DNA of 64,000 nt, taken from the NCBI GenBank assembly GCA_037189585.1, contig JBBCJA010000013.1, forward strand, positions 1 through 64,000. Reading direction: 5' to 3'. Shown one piece after another: positions 50,679-59,266 of the stretch (the stretch's first letter is position 1; the number at the start of each line of letters is the position of its first letter). This DNA is from JAEXNA01 sp037189585 (GTDB lineage Bacteria > Vulcanimicrobiota > Xenobia > Xenobiales > JADMJV01). The position numbers and the translations under genes were made by a program. The notes under the pieces were generated by a model. It was not told the DNA's origin. It saw only the letters and a list, made by a program, of their open reading frames with translations, and did not search any database.

Positions 50679-51251
50679 TCAAATTTTGATGCGAGCACCT
50701 AAAACTTTGACGAACTCCCTTAGCCATGCGGGATGCGCGGGCCAAGCGGGGGCAGTGACCAGCTTACCGTCGACATGAACGCCGTCGACGGGGATTTCGA
50801 CGTAGGTGCCGCCGGCCAAGGTGACTTCCGGTCCGCAGGCTGGGTAGGCGGTGCAGCTTTTCCCCTTGAGAACTCCGGCGGCGGAGAGAATCTGCAGACC
50901 GTGACAGATGGCCGCGATAGGTTTGTCGGTCTGGTGGAAGTGGCGCACGATATCGAGGACTCTAGCATTGAGTCGCAGGTACTCCGGAGCGCGCCCTCCG
51001 GGGATAACCAGGGCATCGTACTCGTCTTCTTTGACCGAGGCGAAGTCGGCGTTGAGACTGAAGTTATGTCCGGGCTTTTCGCTGTAAGTCTGATCGCCCT
51101 CGAAGTCGTGAATGGCCGTTCTGACCGACTGCCCCGAGAGCTTTTCCGGACAGACCGCGTGGACGGTGTAGCCTAGCATCAAAAGAGTTTGAAAGGGAAC
51201 CATGACTTCGTAATCCTCGACGAAATCTCCAACGAGCATCAAAATTTTCAT
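50679..51251 (-). CDS. DJ-1/PfpI-family protein
   Basis: The product is 190 residues from the ATG at 51251. KILMLVGDFVEDYEVMVPFQ is the typical N-terminus with the acidic residue close to the active site. IAAICHGLQIL carries the nucleophile Cys116 in the AICHG elbow, and ALVIPGGRAPEYLR is the second signature. This group covers deglycase and peptidase-like enzymes and stress proteins; the exact activity cannot be told from sequence. It is separated by 64 bases from the UspA gene downstream. Confidence 0.85.
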   Translation of the reverse strand: MKILMLVGDFVEDYEVMVPFQTLLMLGYTVHAVCPEKLSGQSVRTAIHDFEGDQTYSEKPGHNFSLNADFASVKEDEYDALVIPGGRAPEYLRLNARVLDIVRHFHQTDKPIAAICHGLQILSAAGVLKGKSCTAYPACGPEVTLAGGTYVEIPVDGVHVDGKLVTAPAWPAHPAWLREFVKVLGARIKI

Positions 51252-51400
51252 GCCTTTGAGTTTGCCTCGAAGTGAGGTCGCTCCTACCATTAGCTTTTAG
51301 CCTTCTTACCTTTCCGGAAGAGTATCGGTGGCAAAGGATGCTGCTCCGCGCCTTCGCGAGCCGCTGACGTGGGCAGACAGTATCTCAACGATGAACGTTT

Positions 51401-52444
51401 TCAAATCTCCAGCCACCAAGCACTCATTTCGACCTCCCCAGGCCAGCTGATCAGTTCTCCCAGGCGGGGAACGACGCAGGGGAGCTCGAGTTTCAGAGCC
51501 TCGGCGAGAAAGCGATCGACAGGTTCTCGCCAGGTGTGTTGGGCCAGGGTGAAGGCGCCCCAGTGGATGGGCATGACCACTCGAGCCGAAGCGTCGAGTG
51601 CCGCCTGCACGCTCTCTTCCGGGTACATGTGCAAGGCGTGCCACATCTCGTTGTACTGTCCGCACTCCATGAAGGCGAAGTCGAAGGGTCCGAGTTTCTC
51701 TCCGATCGTCTTAAAGTGCGCTCCGTACCCGCCGTCGCCGCTAAACCACAGATTCGTCTCCCCCGCGGACAGAACCCAGCCGCCCCACAGCGACTTGGCG
51801 CGGTCGGTCAAGCCGCGTCCGGAGAAGTGCCGGGACGGTGTGAAGGTCACTCGCGAACTCCCCACGGAGACCCGATCCCACCAGTCGCACTCCGTGATCG
51901 AGCTCTCCTCGATTCCCCATGAGACGAGATGCCTTCCTACTCCCAGAGGTACCACGTATTGTCGAACCTTCGAGCGAAGCCGTTGGATGCTCTCGAAATC
52001 CAGGTGGTCGTAATGATCGTGGGTCAGCAAAACCAGGTCGATCTTGGGTAAAAGATCGATGATCGCCAGCGTGTCCATGCTGTAGCGGCGCATGGCGACC
52101 GGAGAGATAGGAGCCGCGTTCGGTCCGAACATCGGATCGAGGAGCACTGTCTTTCCATCCAATCGTAACAGCACGACCGAATGCCCGAACCAGACCGCCT
52201 TCCAACCATCACAAGGGCGGAGAAATTCCGCGGAGTCGAAGGGAAGCAAGGGAAGAGGCGACATCGGCTCTCGGTCGATTTTGTCACAAAGCTGTTTTCG
52301 GAAAAAGCCCGGGAGGTCTTGATAGCTCCCAGAGGTGGAGGTCTCTTCCAGATTCAAGAACTTGGAGCCGTTCCACTGCGGGCTCTGGGCGTAGCGCGCG
52401 GACAGCGCCTTTGTGACTTTACCCCCGAATTGGCGTCGACTCAC
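51401..52444 (-). CDS. Metallo-beta-lactamase-fold hydrolase (RomA/NAPE-PLD-like)
   Basis: The product is 347 residues from a GTG at 52444. The N-terminal KFLN, PGFFR and VWFGHSVVLLRLDGKTVLLD phrases are those of COG2220-type proteins; the zinc site is THDHYDHLD (about residues 140-150), followed by LWFSGDGGYG and a late His (PIHWGAFTL). The group includes outer-membrane-linked RomA and NAPE-phospholipase D, and UlaG-like lactonases; I cannot say which substrate applies. It overlaps no neighbour; 18 bases separate it from the UspA stop at 52463. Confidence 0.85.
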   Translation of the reverse strand: MSRRQFGGKVTKALSARYAQSPQWNGSKFLNLEETSTSGSYQDLPGFFRKQLCDKIDREPMSPLPLLPFDSAEFLRPCDGWKAVWFGHSVVLLRLDGKTVLLDPMFGPNAAPISPVAMRRYSMDTLAIIDLLPKIDLVLLTHDHYDHLDFESIQRLRSKVRQYVVPLGVGRHLVSWGIEESSITECDWWDRVSVGSSRVTFTPSRHFSGRGLTDRAKSLWGGWVLSAGETNLWFSGDGGYGAHFKTIGEKLGPFDFAFMECGQYNEMWHALHMYPEESVQAALDASARVVMPIHWGAFTLAQHTWREPVDRFLAEALKLELPCVVPRLGELISWPGEVEMSAWWLEI

Positions 52445-52462
52445 GAAACGTCCAGCCGAGTT

Positions 52463-52918
52463 TTACTCGCCGCAGCGTGCGATGTAGACGGGACGGCGAG
52501 TGTGGTGCACGACGTAGTCGCTCACGCTTCCCAGAATCACGCGCTTGACAGCGGAAGTTGTCCGGTTGCCGACTACTATCAGGTCGAAGTCCTCTTTGTC
52601 GGCGGTGTAACAGATAACGTCGCCGGGATGTCCGATGATGGTGAGCAGTTCGGCGTCATAGTCGCCCGTATGCTCTTTGGCCTTGGCCAGGACGTCCTTG
52701 GAGTGTTGCTCGAGATGCGATTCGAGCTTTTCCGGTAAAACGTCCTCGGTGACAAGAGAGCTGAAGGGCTTCAAAAAATCCACGATGCTATGAGGGACGA
52801 CGTTGAGCAGGGTCAGTTTCGCTTCGAACTTCCGCGCCAAAGCGACGGCGCTTTCGACCACGAAGCCGCTTTCCTCGGTACCGGCGATAGGGCAAAGAAT
52901 TTTACGAATCTCTTTCAT
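52463..52918 (-). CDS. Universal stress protein (UspA family)
   Basis: The product is 151 residues from ATG 52918 with GGAAGG eight bases upstream. KILCPIAGTEESGFVVESAV is the N-terminal Usp strand-helix, and DLIVVGNRTTSAVKRVILGS, then VSDYVVHHTRRPVYIAR, is the ATP-binding end motif (V-G-N-R...G-S-V). This fits ATP-binding members better than the copy at 50189. The role is in stress survival. It stands downstream of the five-gene operon but has its own ribosome site and a 76-base gap. Confidence 0.88.
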   Translation of the reverse strand: MKEIRKILCPIAGTEESGFVVESAVALARKFEAKLTLLNVVPHSIVDFLKPFSSLVTEDVLPEKLESHLEQHSKDVLAKAKEHTGDYDAELLTIIGHPGDVICYTADKEDFDLIVVGNRTTSAVKRVILGSVSDYVVHHTRRPVYIARCGE

Positions 52919-52994
52919 GGTTACGCCTTCCACATCGAGGCGGGTGATACATTCCAACCAACGATTAGGTTCGTGAGATGGCGATACCTCACAG

Positions 52995-53657
52995 CTAAGA
53001 AGACGAGCGTTCCCGCCGCAGTTTTCGCCGAATGACCTCCAGATAGTCTTTGCGGTTGTCCGCCATTCGACGGCCGAGATTGTTGGCGTGATGGCGGCGT
53101 CGCGAGACTGGGCCGGCGGAGTAGTCGAATTCGACTCCGGCGGCTCTCATCCGGGACAGCCAGTCGGCGAAGTCCCCGAGCAGAAGGGCCGGCTCAAATG
53201 GGGCGACCGAAAGAGCGAGATCTCGTTCGAGTAAGCAGGCTGAGGAGAGGGCGGCGGGTTGATATCCGCCCCTCGGACCGTCAGCGTCGAACTCTTGAAT
53301 TTCTCCGAAGACGATCGTCGGTTTCTCCACCCGTCGCAGGACTTCCAGTTGTTTGGACAGCTTGTCGGGAAGCCAGAGGTCGTCGGCGTCTAAGAAAGCG
53401 ACCAGTCGTCCCTGAGCCCGCGCGAGCATGGCGTTTCGCCCCACGGCGGGGCCGGCTGAGGCACCTACGCCGCCTAGGACGATGATATCGGAACCTAGGG
53501 AAGCGATGACGGAGGCGGTATCGTCGGTGGAGCCGTCGTTGTAGATCAGAATCTCATAAAAGATCGACGAGGTCTGGGCCCGCACGCTAGCCACCGCTTC
53601 GGCCAGGAATGGAGCGGCGTTGTAAGCGGGGATCAGAACGCTCAGTTCTGGAGACAT
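52995..53657 (-). CDS. GT2 glycosyltransferase of the PqqD/HprK-like operon
   Basis: The product is 220 residues. Family 2 features are LSVLIPAYNAAPFLAEAVAS at the start, YNDGSTDDT, and LVAFLDADDLWLPDKL with the metal-binding DAD at about 91-95. The C-terminal half is short. Such enzymes transfer a sugar from a nucleotide donor; the acceptor is not known. The gene overlaps the HprK-like gene by 16 bases and is the last of five overlapping genes, so it is co-translated with them. It differs from the first GT2 of the operon (56077). Confidence 0.85.
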   Translation of the reverse strand: MSPELSVLIPAYNAAPFLAEAVASVRAQTSSIFYEILIYNDGSTDDTASVIASLGSDIIVLGGVGASAGPAVGRNAMLARAQGRLVAFLDADDLWLPDKLSKQLEVLRRVEKPTIVFGEIQEFDADGPRGGYQPAALSSACLLERDLALSVAPFEPALLLGDFADWLSRMRAAGVEFDYSAGPVSRRRHHANNLGRRMADNRKDYLEVIRRKLRRERSSS

Positions 53658-54649
53658 AGACTCTCCATCACTTCTAAGATTCGTCTCTCCACCAGCGGAG
53701 CACTGGGAGAGTCAGCCAGACCTATTCCAAAGGACTCCAAACTCCGGCACAAAGAGACCAGGGCCCGAAAGTCCTCCGGTCCCGCGTTGGGATTTTGAAA
53801 GAGTGAGCTTGGGGCAAACTTGCGTAGCGCCGTCCCACGCGAGATGGGAGCGAAGGGGGTCAAACTCTCCCGGTCAGGCCACAGAAGAACGCGCATTCGA
53901 GAGTACGCGGTCAGCATCTCGCGCGGCACCAGCCGGCAGCTCTTCTGGTCTTGCTCTCCCATCGTCTCGAAGTCAGCCAACCACGGCATACGCTCCAAAC
54001 CCCTCGCGTCGACTTTGAGGGAGCGATAGAAAGGGTGAACGGTCGCGGTGGCTTCCTCCACCAAAAGATAGTCCTCACCCAGAAAACCAAGACGACTGTC
54101 GGGAGAGAGCCCGACCAGCGCCGTCGAGCTCTTCCCGGATCCGCCTTTTCCCACCAGAAGACATCCTCCTTGATCGGTATGTACCGCCGCGCCGTGGACC
54201 AGATGATAGCCGAAACGGGGGAGCAAAAATCCCAGGGGAATTCGGAAAGGAGCGCACAGGTCCCAGGTGGGAACGGCTGACGGGCGGTCATAAAACACCA
54301 GTGCCCGCCCCGCGCCTCGGTCGACGAGAAAGAGGGCGTAAGGAGAGCCCACAGCCAGGAACGCGTCGTCACACCACTCGGGAATTCGTCCCCGCGAGGA
54401 CTCCTTGGCCAGTGCCAGCGGAAAAGGAGGCAGAAGAGAGAGCTGCTCGCGACTGATGACCCGCAAGTGCAGACGAGGCCTCGCCTCACTCCCATGAGAG
54501 ATGGAGCGGGTCAAAAGCTCCGTCCATTCGGGGCCCGGAGTCTCCACGCTCACGGTCAGGTCTCCGCAAGCGAAGCTGGCGCGGTGAGCCAGCATACCTT
54601 CCAAGGCTTCCCAAACTCGAGCCAAAAAGGCGCTCGCTTCTACCGCCAT
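53642..54649 (-). CDS. HprK-related kinase (HprK_rel_A type)
   Basis: The product is 335 residues. The N-terminal 140 residues are a beta-rich region, then GYHLVHGAAVHTDQGGCLLV leads into Walker A GKGGSGKSS at 167-175 and a Walker B-like strand further on (LGFLGEDYLLVEEA). The kinase core resembles HPr kinase/phosphorylase and matches the HprK_rel_A family defined with the HPr-rel-A system. The partners PqqD-like and nucleotidyltransferase genes are immediately upstream, with overlaps of 10 and 19 bases. The protein that it phosphorylates is unknown, and no HPr-like gene is in the window. Confidence 0.8.
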   Translation of the reverse strand: MAVEASAFLARVWEALEGMLAHRASFACGDLTVSVETPGPEWTELLTRSISHGSEARPRLHLRVISREQLSLLPPFPLALAKESSRGRIPEWCDDAFLAVGSPYALFLVDRGAGRALVFYDRPSAVPTWDLCAPFRIPLGFLLPRFGYHLVHGAAVHTDQGGCLLVGKGGSGKSSTALVGLSPDSRLGFLGEDYLLVEEATATVHPFYRSLKVDARGLERMPWLADFETMGEQDQKSCRLVPREMLTAYSRMRVLLWPDRESLTPFAPISRGTALRKFAPSSLFQNPNAGPEDFRALVSLCRSLESFGIGLADSPSAPLVERRILEVMESLCLQN

Positions 54650-55707
54650 ATCAAAGTGACTATTCGCGCGAGCTTACGTAAGGTTCTCGTCACGAAATCT
54701 TGAGCGCTCTCCACTTTCAAACGGCGTCGCATGTACTCCGTGACACTCCACCTGGGGGCCGACCGTCCTCGATAGTGGAGCCAGTAGTCGAGCAAGGGAT
54801 AGACCAGGTAGTACCACTCGTGAGAGCCGTCGAAGACATAGCCGGAGGCCTGGGACCAGAGCCGATCAAATATAGTGGGGGAGAGACCCTCCTTTAGCTG
54901 CTCAAGCCCGATCTCTTCGAGCGGGAGACCGCTCAATCGACTAGCGATATGGCGCTCCGTCAGCATTTCGGGGACACGCTGATAGTCGATCTCGTGCCCT
55001 AATTGACGAGTCAGAAATGCCAGATCGAGCAGATAGCGAACCCTATTGTGCGGCTCTCGGTTAGCGATGGCCAGAAGATAGAAGAGTTGATGAGTGGGGG
55101 AGAGGGCCAGAGTCTCGCGGCCGTCGATGGTGATGGGCACGGCCTCTCTCCAGAAGATGGCGTCCTGTTCGGGGTTGCGCGCCTCACGCATCAGGTTCCA
55201 GTGCAGGTCGAACTCCAACCCGTCTTTGCACAAGGTTGCCCCATGCTCCATCCGCTCGGCCGGATCCAGGCGCTCTTCTTTAAATCTCCAGCCGTCTTCT
55301 TCCAGAAGCGTGATGGCTTCGCTGGCCCTTTCCAAAGGAACAAGGATGTCGAAGTCCCAGGACGGTCGCAACCCGGAGTCGTGGTAAAAGATCTCGTTGT
55401 AAGCCAGTCCTTTAAGAACGACGGCTGGAATCTCATGACTCGCGAAAAGATCCAACACGCTTCCCGCCGCCGCGGTGAGCCGTTTGTTATGGACCCAGGT
55501 GCGACGATGGATTCCGCGCAGCCGGGCTTCATCGGGAAAACTTTTACTAGCTTTCTTCAGGTTGACCCAGACAGCGGGTAGCAGTCGCTGGGCATGGTAG
55601 TCGAAGTTCTCCACCGGCACTTCGGCGACCAGGCGCCCCCACCGTTCCAGCGCCTCCACGGGTGGCGCGGTGGCGCAGTGAAGCAGCTCTAGTTGTGGAC
55701 TGGCCAT
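54640..55707 (-). CDS. Large nucleotidyltransferase (PF14907-type)
   Basis: The product is 355 residues. HNKRLTAAAGSVLDLFASHE then IPAVVLKGLAYNEIFYHD, and LRPSWDFDILVPLERASEAI, form the known pattern of this uncharacterised nucleotidyltransferase group, with D-x-D in WDFDILV expected to bind metal. HWNL, a region shared by members, follows near residue 170. The C-terminal half is helical. In known gene sets it travels with PqqD-like and HprK-like genes. The substrate is unknown. It overlaps both neighbours. Confidence 0.8.
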   Translation of the reverse strand: MASPQLELLHCATAPPVEALERWGRLVAEVPVENFDYHAQRLLPAVWVNLKKASKSFPDEARLRGIHRRTWVHNKRLTAAAGSVLDLFASHEIPAVVLKGLAYNEIFYHDSGLRPSWDFDILVPLERASEAITLLEEDGWRFKEERLDPAERMEHGATLCKDGLEFDLHWNLMREARNPEQDAIFWREAVPITIDGRETLALSPTHQLFYLLAIANREPHNRVRYLLDLAFLTRQLGHEIDYQRVPEMLTERHIASRLSGLPLEEIGLEQLKEGLSPTIFDRLWSQASGYVFDGSHEWYYLVYPLLDYWLHYRGRSAPRWSVTEYMRRRLKVESAQDFVTRTLRKLARIVTLIWR

Positions 55708-56096
55708 CCGTGCTCCAGATCGCCGTCGTGGATCGGATCCATCTCGAAGATCTCCGTCATGTCGTCGTAACGTTCCACCGCGGTGAAGTCGTTCGACTCG
55801 AGTTCTAAGATGGGTCCCGGATGGGCCGGTGACTGTCCTCGTTCCGTGACCAGGCCGTCAGAGGTGAAGAGTCGCAAGACGGTGCTCAGATGGGCTTTGG
55901 GGTCGGCGCCTGAAGGGAATCGCTCGGCCCAGCGCGTGGCGATCTCCTCGGAGCTGTGTCCGTGCATCAGGTCGTGAACCAACTGGGCTGTCCCCTGTCG
56001 CGCGCTATAGTAGATACCGCGAGAGAGGTCGATCAGCAGGACTTCACCCTCGCTGACCTCCCAAACGATGTCTTTGTCACGGGGTTGATATCTCAT
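55689..56096 (-). CDS. PqqD-like peptide-binding protein (HPr-rel-A type)
   Basis: The product is 135 residues. Residues 1-95 form a PqqD-like winged fold: DIVWEVSEGEVLLIDLSRGI, YYSARQGTAQLVHDLMHGHS, then a helix with HLSTVLRLFTSDGLV. PqqD-type proteins bind a peptide and hand it to modifying enzymes. The last 40 residues (EMDPIHDGDLEHGWPVHN) are an acidic tail. In this operon it would present a substrate to the nucleotidyltransferase or kinase (inferred). No precursor peptide gene is visible in the intergenic DNA upstream. Confidence 0.8.
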   Translation of the reverse strand: MRYQPRDKDIVWEVSEGEVLLIDLSRGIYYSARQGTAQLVHDLMHGHSSEEIATRWAERFPSGADPKAHLSTVLRLFTSDGLVTERGQSPAHPGPILELESNDFTAVERYDDMTEIFEMDPIHDGDLEHGWPVHN

Positions 56097-56781
56097 GAGA
56101 GGTCTCCTTAGGGGTGGAATCGGCGCCGCGCCGTCGCGAGAGCGATCGCGAGAGTGTGCGAAAGAGGCTTTGCTTGCGCTGTTCCGCGGTGACCCCCGAG
56201 GTCAGGCTTTCGATGCCGCGGCGATAACGGTAGACGGGATCGTCATGCAGATGTAGCTTTAGTCCGGCTTCTTTCACCTGCATGTAAAAATCGAGGTCCT
56301 CGGAGAGATAGCTGGTCTCGTCCTCGGGAATTTTAAGGGCGACCTCGCGGCGCACCAGCATGCTTCCCATCCCCGGAATATGGCGGGGTTCTTGACGGGC
56401 AGGATCGGGGCCACCCTCGGGACCCATGAATTCCGTCACGCCGACCAGCACGTCGGCTCCATGCTCTTGAGCTAGCCGCAACTGCAGGGGAAGCTTGCCT
56501 GGAATCCAGAGGTCATCGCTATCAATGAAGGAGACCCAGGGAAGGGTGGAGTGAGCGATTCCGGTATTGCGGGCCGCCCCGGGACCGCGGTTGGTCTCAT
56601 GGCGCAGGATGATGAGACCCGGAATCTCCTGGCAAAAGTCGGGCAGTGGTGTGGGGGAGGCATCGTCGACGAGGATGATCTCTCCTGGCCTTTCGGCCAG
56701 CACACTCTCGAGGGCCGCACGAAAATACGGTCCGACCTTGTAGGTAGGGATGGTAACACTGACGTCATTGGGCGAAAACAT
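56077..56781 (-). CDS. GT2 glycosyltransferase, first gene of the PqqD/HprK-like operon
   Basis: The product is 234 residues. VSVTIPTYKVGPYFRAALES at the start, IILVDDASPTPLPD, ETNRGPGAARNTGIAHST and WVSFIDSDDLWIPGKL (DSDD at about 94-97) are the family signature. The C-terminus holds VRREVALKIPEDETSYLSED, usual for the acceptor side. It leads a series of five overlapping genes. Upstream, 56782-56987 is the divergent start region shared with the SDR gene. Confidence 0.85.
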   Translation of the reverse strand: MFSPNDVSVTIPTYKVGPYFRAALESVLAERPGEIILVDDASPTPLPDFCQEIPGLIILRHETNRGPGAARNTGIAHSTLPWVSFIDSDDLWIPGKLPLQLRLAQEHGADVLVGVTEFMGPEGGPDPARQEPRHIPGMGSMLVRREVALKIPEDETSYLSEDLDFYMQVKEAGLKLHLHDDPVYRYRRGIESLTSGVTAEQRKQSLFRTLSRSLSRRRGADSTPKETSHEISTP

Positions 56782-56987
56782 CGCGCCGAACGTTCCCAGT
56801 AGCGAGCGGACATCCTTTGAGCATTGGAAATTTCCCGACTTTCGGAAGTTTGGTGGTCTCCGATCGGGGAGGGTTGGGTAGCATCCACTCCTCTCCCCCG
56901 GTTGTACCGCGTTGAGGTGTTTTCTTCGGGTTGATGATCCCTCAGGCTTGAGGAGAGGGGCGTTCGGAGACTGGAAGGATGAATCTC

Positions 56988-58064
56988 ATGACTTTGAAAA
57001 AAATCTCAGACCAGGTTGTCGTCATCACGGGAGCCTCCTCGGGGATCGGCCTGATCACCGCTCGGAAAATGGCAAAGGCTGGGGCCAAGCTGGTCCTGGC
57101 AGCCCGCAGCGCCGGAGCGCTGGCTCAGCTCGAACAAGAGATCAATGCGAGCGGAGGCGAAGCTCTCACGGTGGTCGCGGATGTCGGCCGGCTCGAAGAC
57201 GTCCAGCGTATCGCTCAGGCAGCCAAGGACAGGTTCGGTGGTTTCGACACTTGGATCAACAACGCGGGTCTCGGCATGTTCGGCAAGATGGAAGAAACTC
57301 CGATCGAGGACTTTCGCAGACTCTTCGAGACCAACTTTTGGGGGGTCGTTTACGGCTCTCTAGAGGCTGTGAAAGAGCTGCGCCAGCGGGGCGGGGCCCT
57401 GATCAACCTGGGTAGCGTGGTTTCCGAGCGAGTGGCCTTCTTGCAAGGGATGTACTCGGCTACCAAATTCGCGGTGAAAGGTTTTACTGATGGTTTAAGG
57501 ATGGAGCTAGAGCACGACGGAGCTCCGGTCTCGGTCACACTGGTTCAGCCCTCCGCCATGGACTCGCCCTTCGCGATGAACGCCAGGAACACCACCGGGA
57601 AGGAGTATCGCCTGCCCCCGCCCGTGTATCTTCCGGATCTTGCCGCTGACGCCATTTTGCACGTGGCGCAGCATCCTCGACGGGACCTCGTGGTCGGAGG
57701 CGGAGGCAAGGCATTGAGCCAGTCCGAGCAGTGGATGCCGCGACTGACGGACAAGATGATGGAGACGGAGACTTTCGAGAATCTGCAGAAGAAAGACCGT
57801 CCCGCAAGCCATGACGACGCGCTGTATACCGCCAGCGAGAGACTGGCTGAACGCGGCAACTATGACGGATATGTGTTCAGACGCAGCTTCTACACTAGAG
57901 CGGCTCTGCATCCGGTGGTTTCGAGTCTGGCTTTTTTCACTTTGGGAGTAGGCTTGGTGGCTCTCTGGAAGGCTCGCACCGCTTCTCGTCTCGTGCCGCC
58001 GCAACGTCGCCTTCCCGCCTCCAGCCTGGAAGGCCGGAGCTCACTCTCTTCCGTCTCCCTTTAG
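56988..58064 (+). CDS. Short-chain dehydrogenase/reductase with C-terminal membrane segment
   Basis: The product is 358 residues from ATG 56988, nine bases after GGAAGG; the ATG three codons earlier sits directly on that site. Classical SDR features are VVVITGASSGIGLITARKMA (NAD(P)-binding), INNAGLGMFG, INLGSVVSERV (Ser) and YSATKFAVKG (Tyr-x3-Lys). After the about 240-residue core, an extension ends in a hydrophobic helix (HPVVSSLAFFTLGVGLVALW). The substrate is unknown. It diverges from the glycosyltransferase operon. Confidence 0.9.
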   Translation: MTLKKISDQVVVITGASSGIGLITARKMAKAGAKLVLAARSAGALAQLEQEINASGGEALTVVADVGRLEDVQRIAQAAKDRFGGFDTWINNAGLGMFGKMEETPIEDFRRLFETNFWGVVYGSLEAVKELRQRGGALINLGSVVSERVAFLQGMYSATKFAVKGFTDGLRMELEHDGAPVSVTLVQPSAMDSPFAMNARNTTGKEYRLPPPVYLPDLAADAILHVAQHPRRDLVVGGGGKALSQSEQWMPRLTDKMMETETFENLQKKDRPASHDDALYTASERLAERGNYDGYVFRRSFYTRAALHPVVSSLAFFTLGVGLVALWKARTASRLVPPQRRLPASSLEGRSSLSSVSL

Positions 58065-58154
58065 CCGAAGTCCCAGGCGGCGGATAGCGGTATTCGCCCG
58101 TCCACCAGGCTGGGTCTTCGGCCGAGAGCTCTAAAACTGGAGCAGAACTTGGAA

Positions 58155-58185
58155 TTGGCTCTCTTATGTAAAAGGTTTGTTAAAG
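58155..58185 (+). promoter_or_regulatory. Upstream motif shared with the first Met-rich hydrolase gene
   Basis: TTGGCT, five bases, then ATGTAAAAGGTTTGTTAAAG. It is similar to 896-930 and lies about 87 bases before the TTG start of the second Met-rich gene. The palindrome seen in the other copy is degenerate here. Confidence 0.35.
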
Positions 58186-58271
58186 AAGTTAAGAGGTTTC
58201 GTTAACGGGTGTGCCGTTCTCCTCACTTAGAGTATGATGTCGCTAAGACTTTTCTCTACTGGAGGCATTCC

Positions 58272-59198
58272 TTGGCGGTCAATATCAATTTTAACTTCAG
58301 CCCTCAGATGGGGGGGATGAATCCCATGATGATGGGCCAGATGAACCCCATGATGGGCGGCATGAACCCCATGGCCATGATGGGCCAGATGAACCCCATG
58401 GCCATGATGATGATGGCTATGATGACCATGATGCAGCAGATGATGGGCGGCGGGATGGGCCAGTCTTTCCCGATGCAGATCGCCCCCGGCCAGTTCGGCC
58501 AAGGCATGGGCTGCAACTGCGGCGGATACAATCCTCAGGGCGGTTTTCCGGGCGGCGATTTTCTCGGCAATAACGGTGGAAACTACGGAAATTACGGCAA
58601 CAACGGCGGATACGGAAACGCCGGACCTCTGCCCGGCGGTCCGGCCGGACGCATCGGTAACATCGACGTCGGTCGCCTGGTGCAGGCTCTGCCCGCTTCT
58701 CAGCGGCGCGCGGCCAATCAGCACTTCCCCATCATCGTGCAGGAAGCCCAGCGTCAGGGAGTCACGAATAAAGCCCAGTTGGCCTACATTCTGGCCACTT
58801 CGGTTCACGAATCGGGCGCTGGCGCGCACATGCAAGAGTTCGCCTCCGGCTCGGCTTACGAGGGGCGCCGCAGCCTGGGTAACACCCAACCGGGTGACGG
58901 TCAGCGCTTTAAGGGGCGTGGCTACGTTCAGATCACCGGTCGCCGCAACTACGCTGACTGGTCGCGCCGACTGGGCGTGGACCTGGTGGGGAATCCTCAG
59001 ATGGCTCAAGACCCTCGCATCGCGGCTCAGATCTTGGTCGGCGGTATGCGCCAGGGGACCTTCACCGGTCGCCGCCTGGATCAGTACATCAACGACCAGC
59101 AGACCGACTTCACTGGCGCTCGCCGCATCGTCAACGGAAACGATAAGGCCGGCACGATCGCCCAGACCGCCCAACGACTGCTGCAGGCTATGAACTAG
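58272..59198 (+). CDS. Met-rich GH19-like lysozyme/chitinase protein
   Basis: The product is 308 residues from a TTG at 58272, six bases after GGAGG; no ATG fits as well. Residues 12-65 are extraordinarily Met-rich (about 25 Met, repeats of MNPM and MMGQ), and 65-130 are Gly/Asn-rich. Residues 140-308 resemble a GH19-type lysozyme domain: AYILATSVHESGAGAHMQEF (Glu as the likely acid), SAYEGRRSLGNTQPGDGQRF, KGRGYVQITGRRNYADWSRR and a conserved helix end. GH19 enzymes of this type cut chitin or peptidoglycan. No Sec signal is visible. A terminator follows. Confidence 0.8.
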   Translation: MAVNINFNFSPQMGGMNPMMMGQMNPMMGGMNPMAMMGQMNPMAMMMMAMMTMMQQMMGGGMGQSFPMQIAPGQFGQGMGCNCGGYNPQGGFPGGDFLGNNGGNYGNYGNNGGYGNAGPLPGGPAGRIGNIDVGRLVQALPASQRRAANQHFPIIVQEAQRQGVTNKAQLAYILATSVHESGAGAHMQEFASGSAYEGRRSLGNTQPGDGQRFKGRGYVQITGRRNYADWSRRLGVDLVGNPQMAQDPRIAAQILVGGMRQGTFTGRRLDQYINDQQTDFTGARRIVNGNDKAGTIAQTAQRLLQAMN

Positions 59199-59215
59199 CG
59201 GGCCACTAAGCGAAA

Positions 59216-59249
59216 AGCCTCCTCCAGCCTTGCTGGACGGAGGTTTTTT
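59216..59249 (+). terminator. Intrinsic terminator
   Basis: GCCTCC-TCCAGC and GCTGGA-C-GGAGG pair around a CTT loop, followed by TTTTTT (59244-59249). It lies about 20 bases after the GH19-type gene and before the convergent operon end. Confidence 0.9.
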
Positions 59250-59266
59250 CTGCGCGGGAGGTCCCG

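Noticed and set aside
56782..56888. ATG at 56888 with AGGAG upstream, considered as a precursor peptide for the PqqD-type operon
   Set aside because: The frame runs out of phase deep into the glycosyltransferase gene and does not look like a leader-core peptide.
58227..59174. 315-residue His-rich minus-strand frame
   Set aside because: It is the reverse of the Met-rich repeat region and GH19 domain; the His runs are just ATG repeats read backwards.
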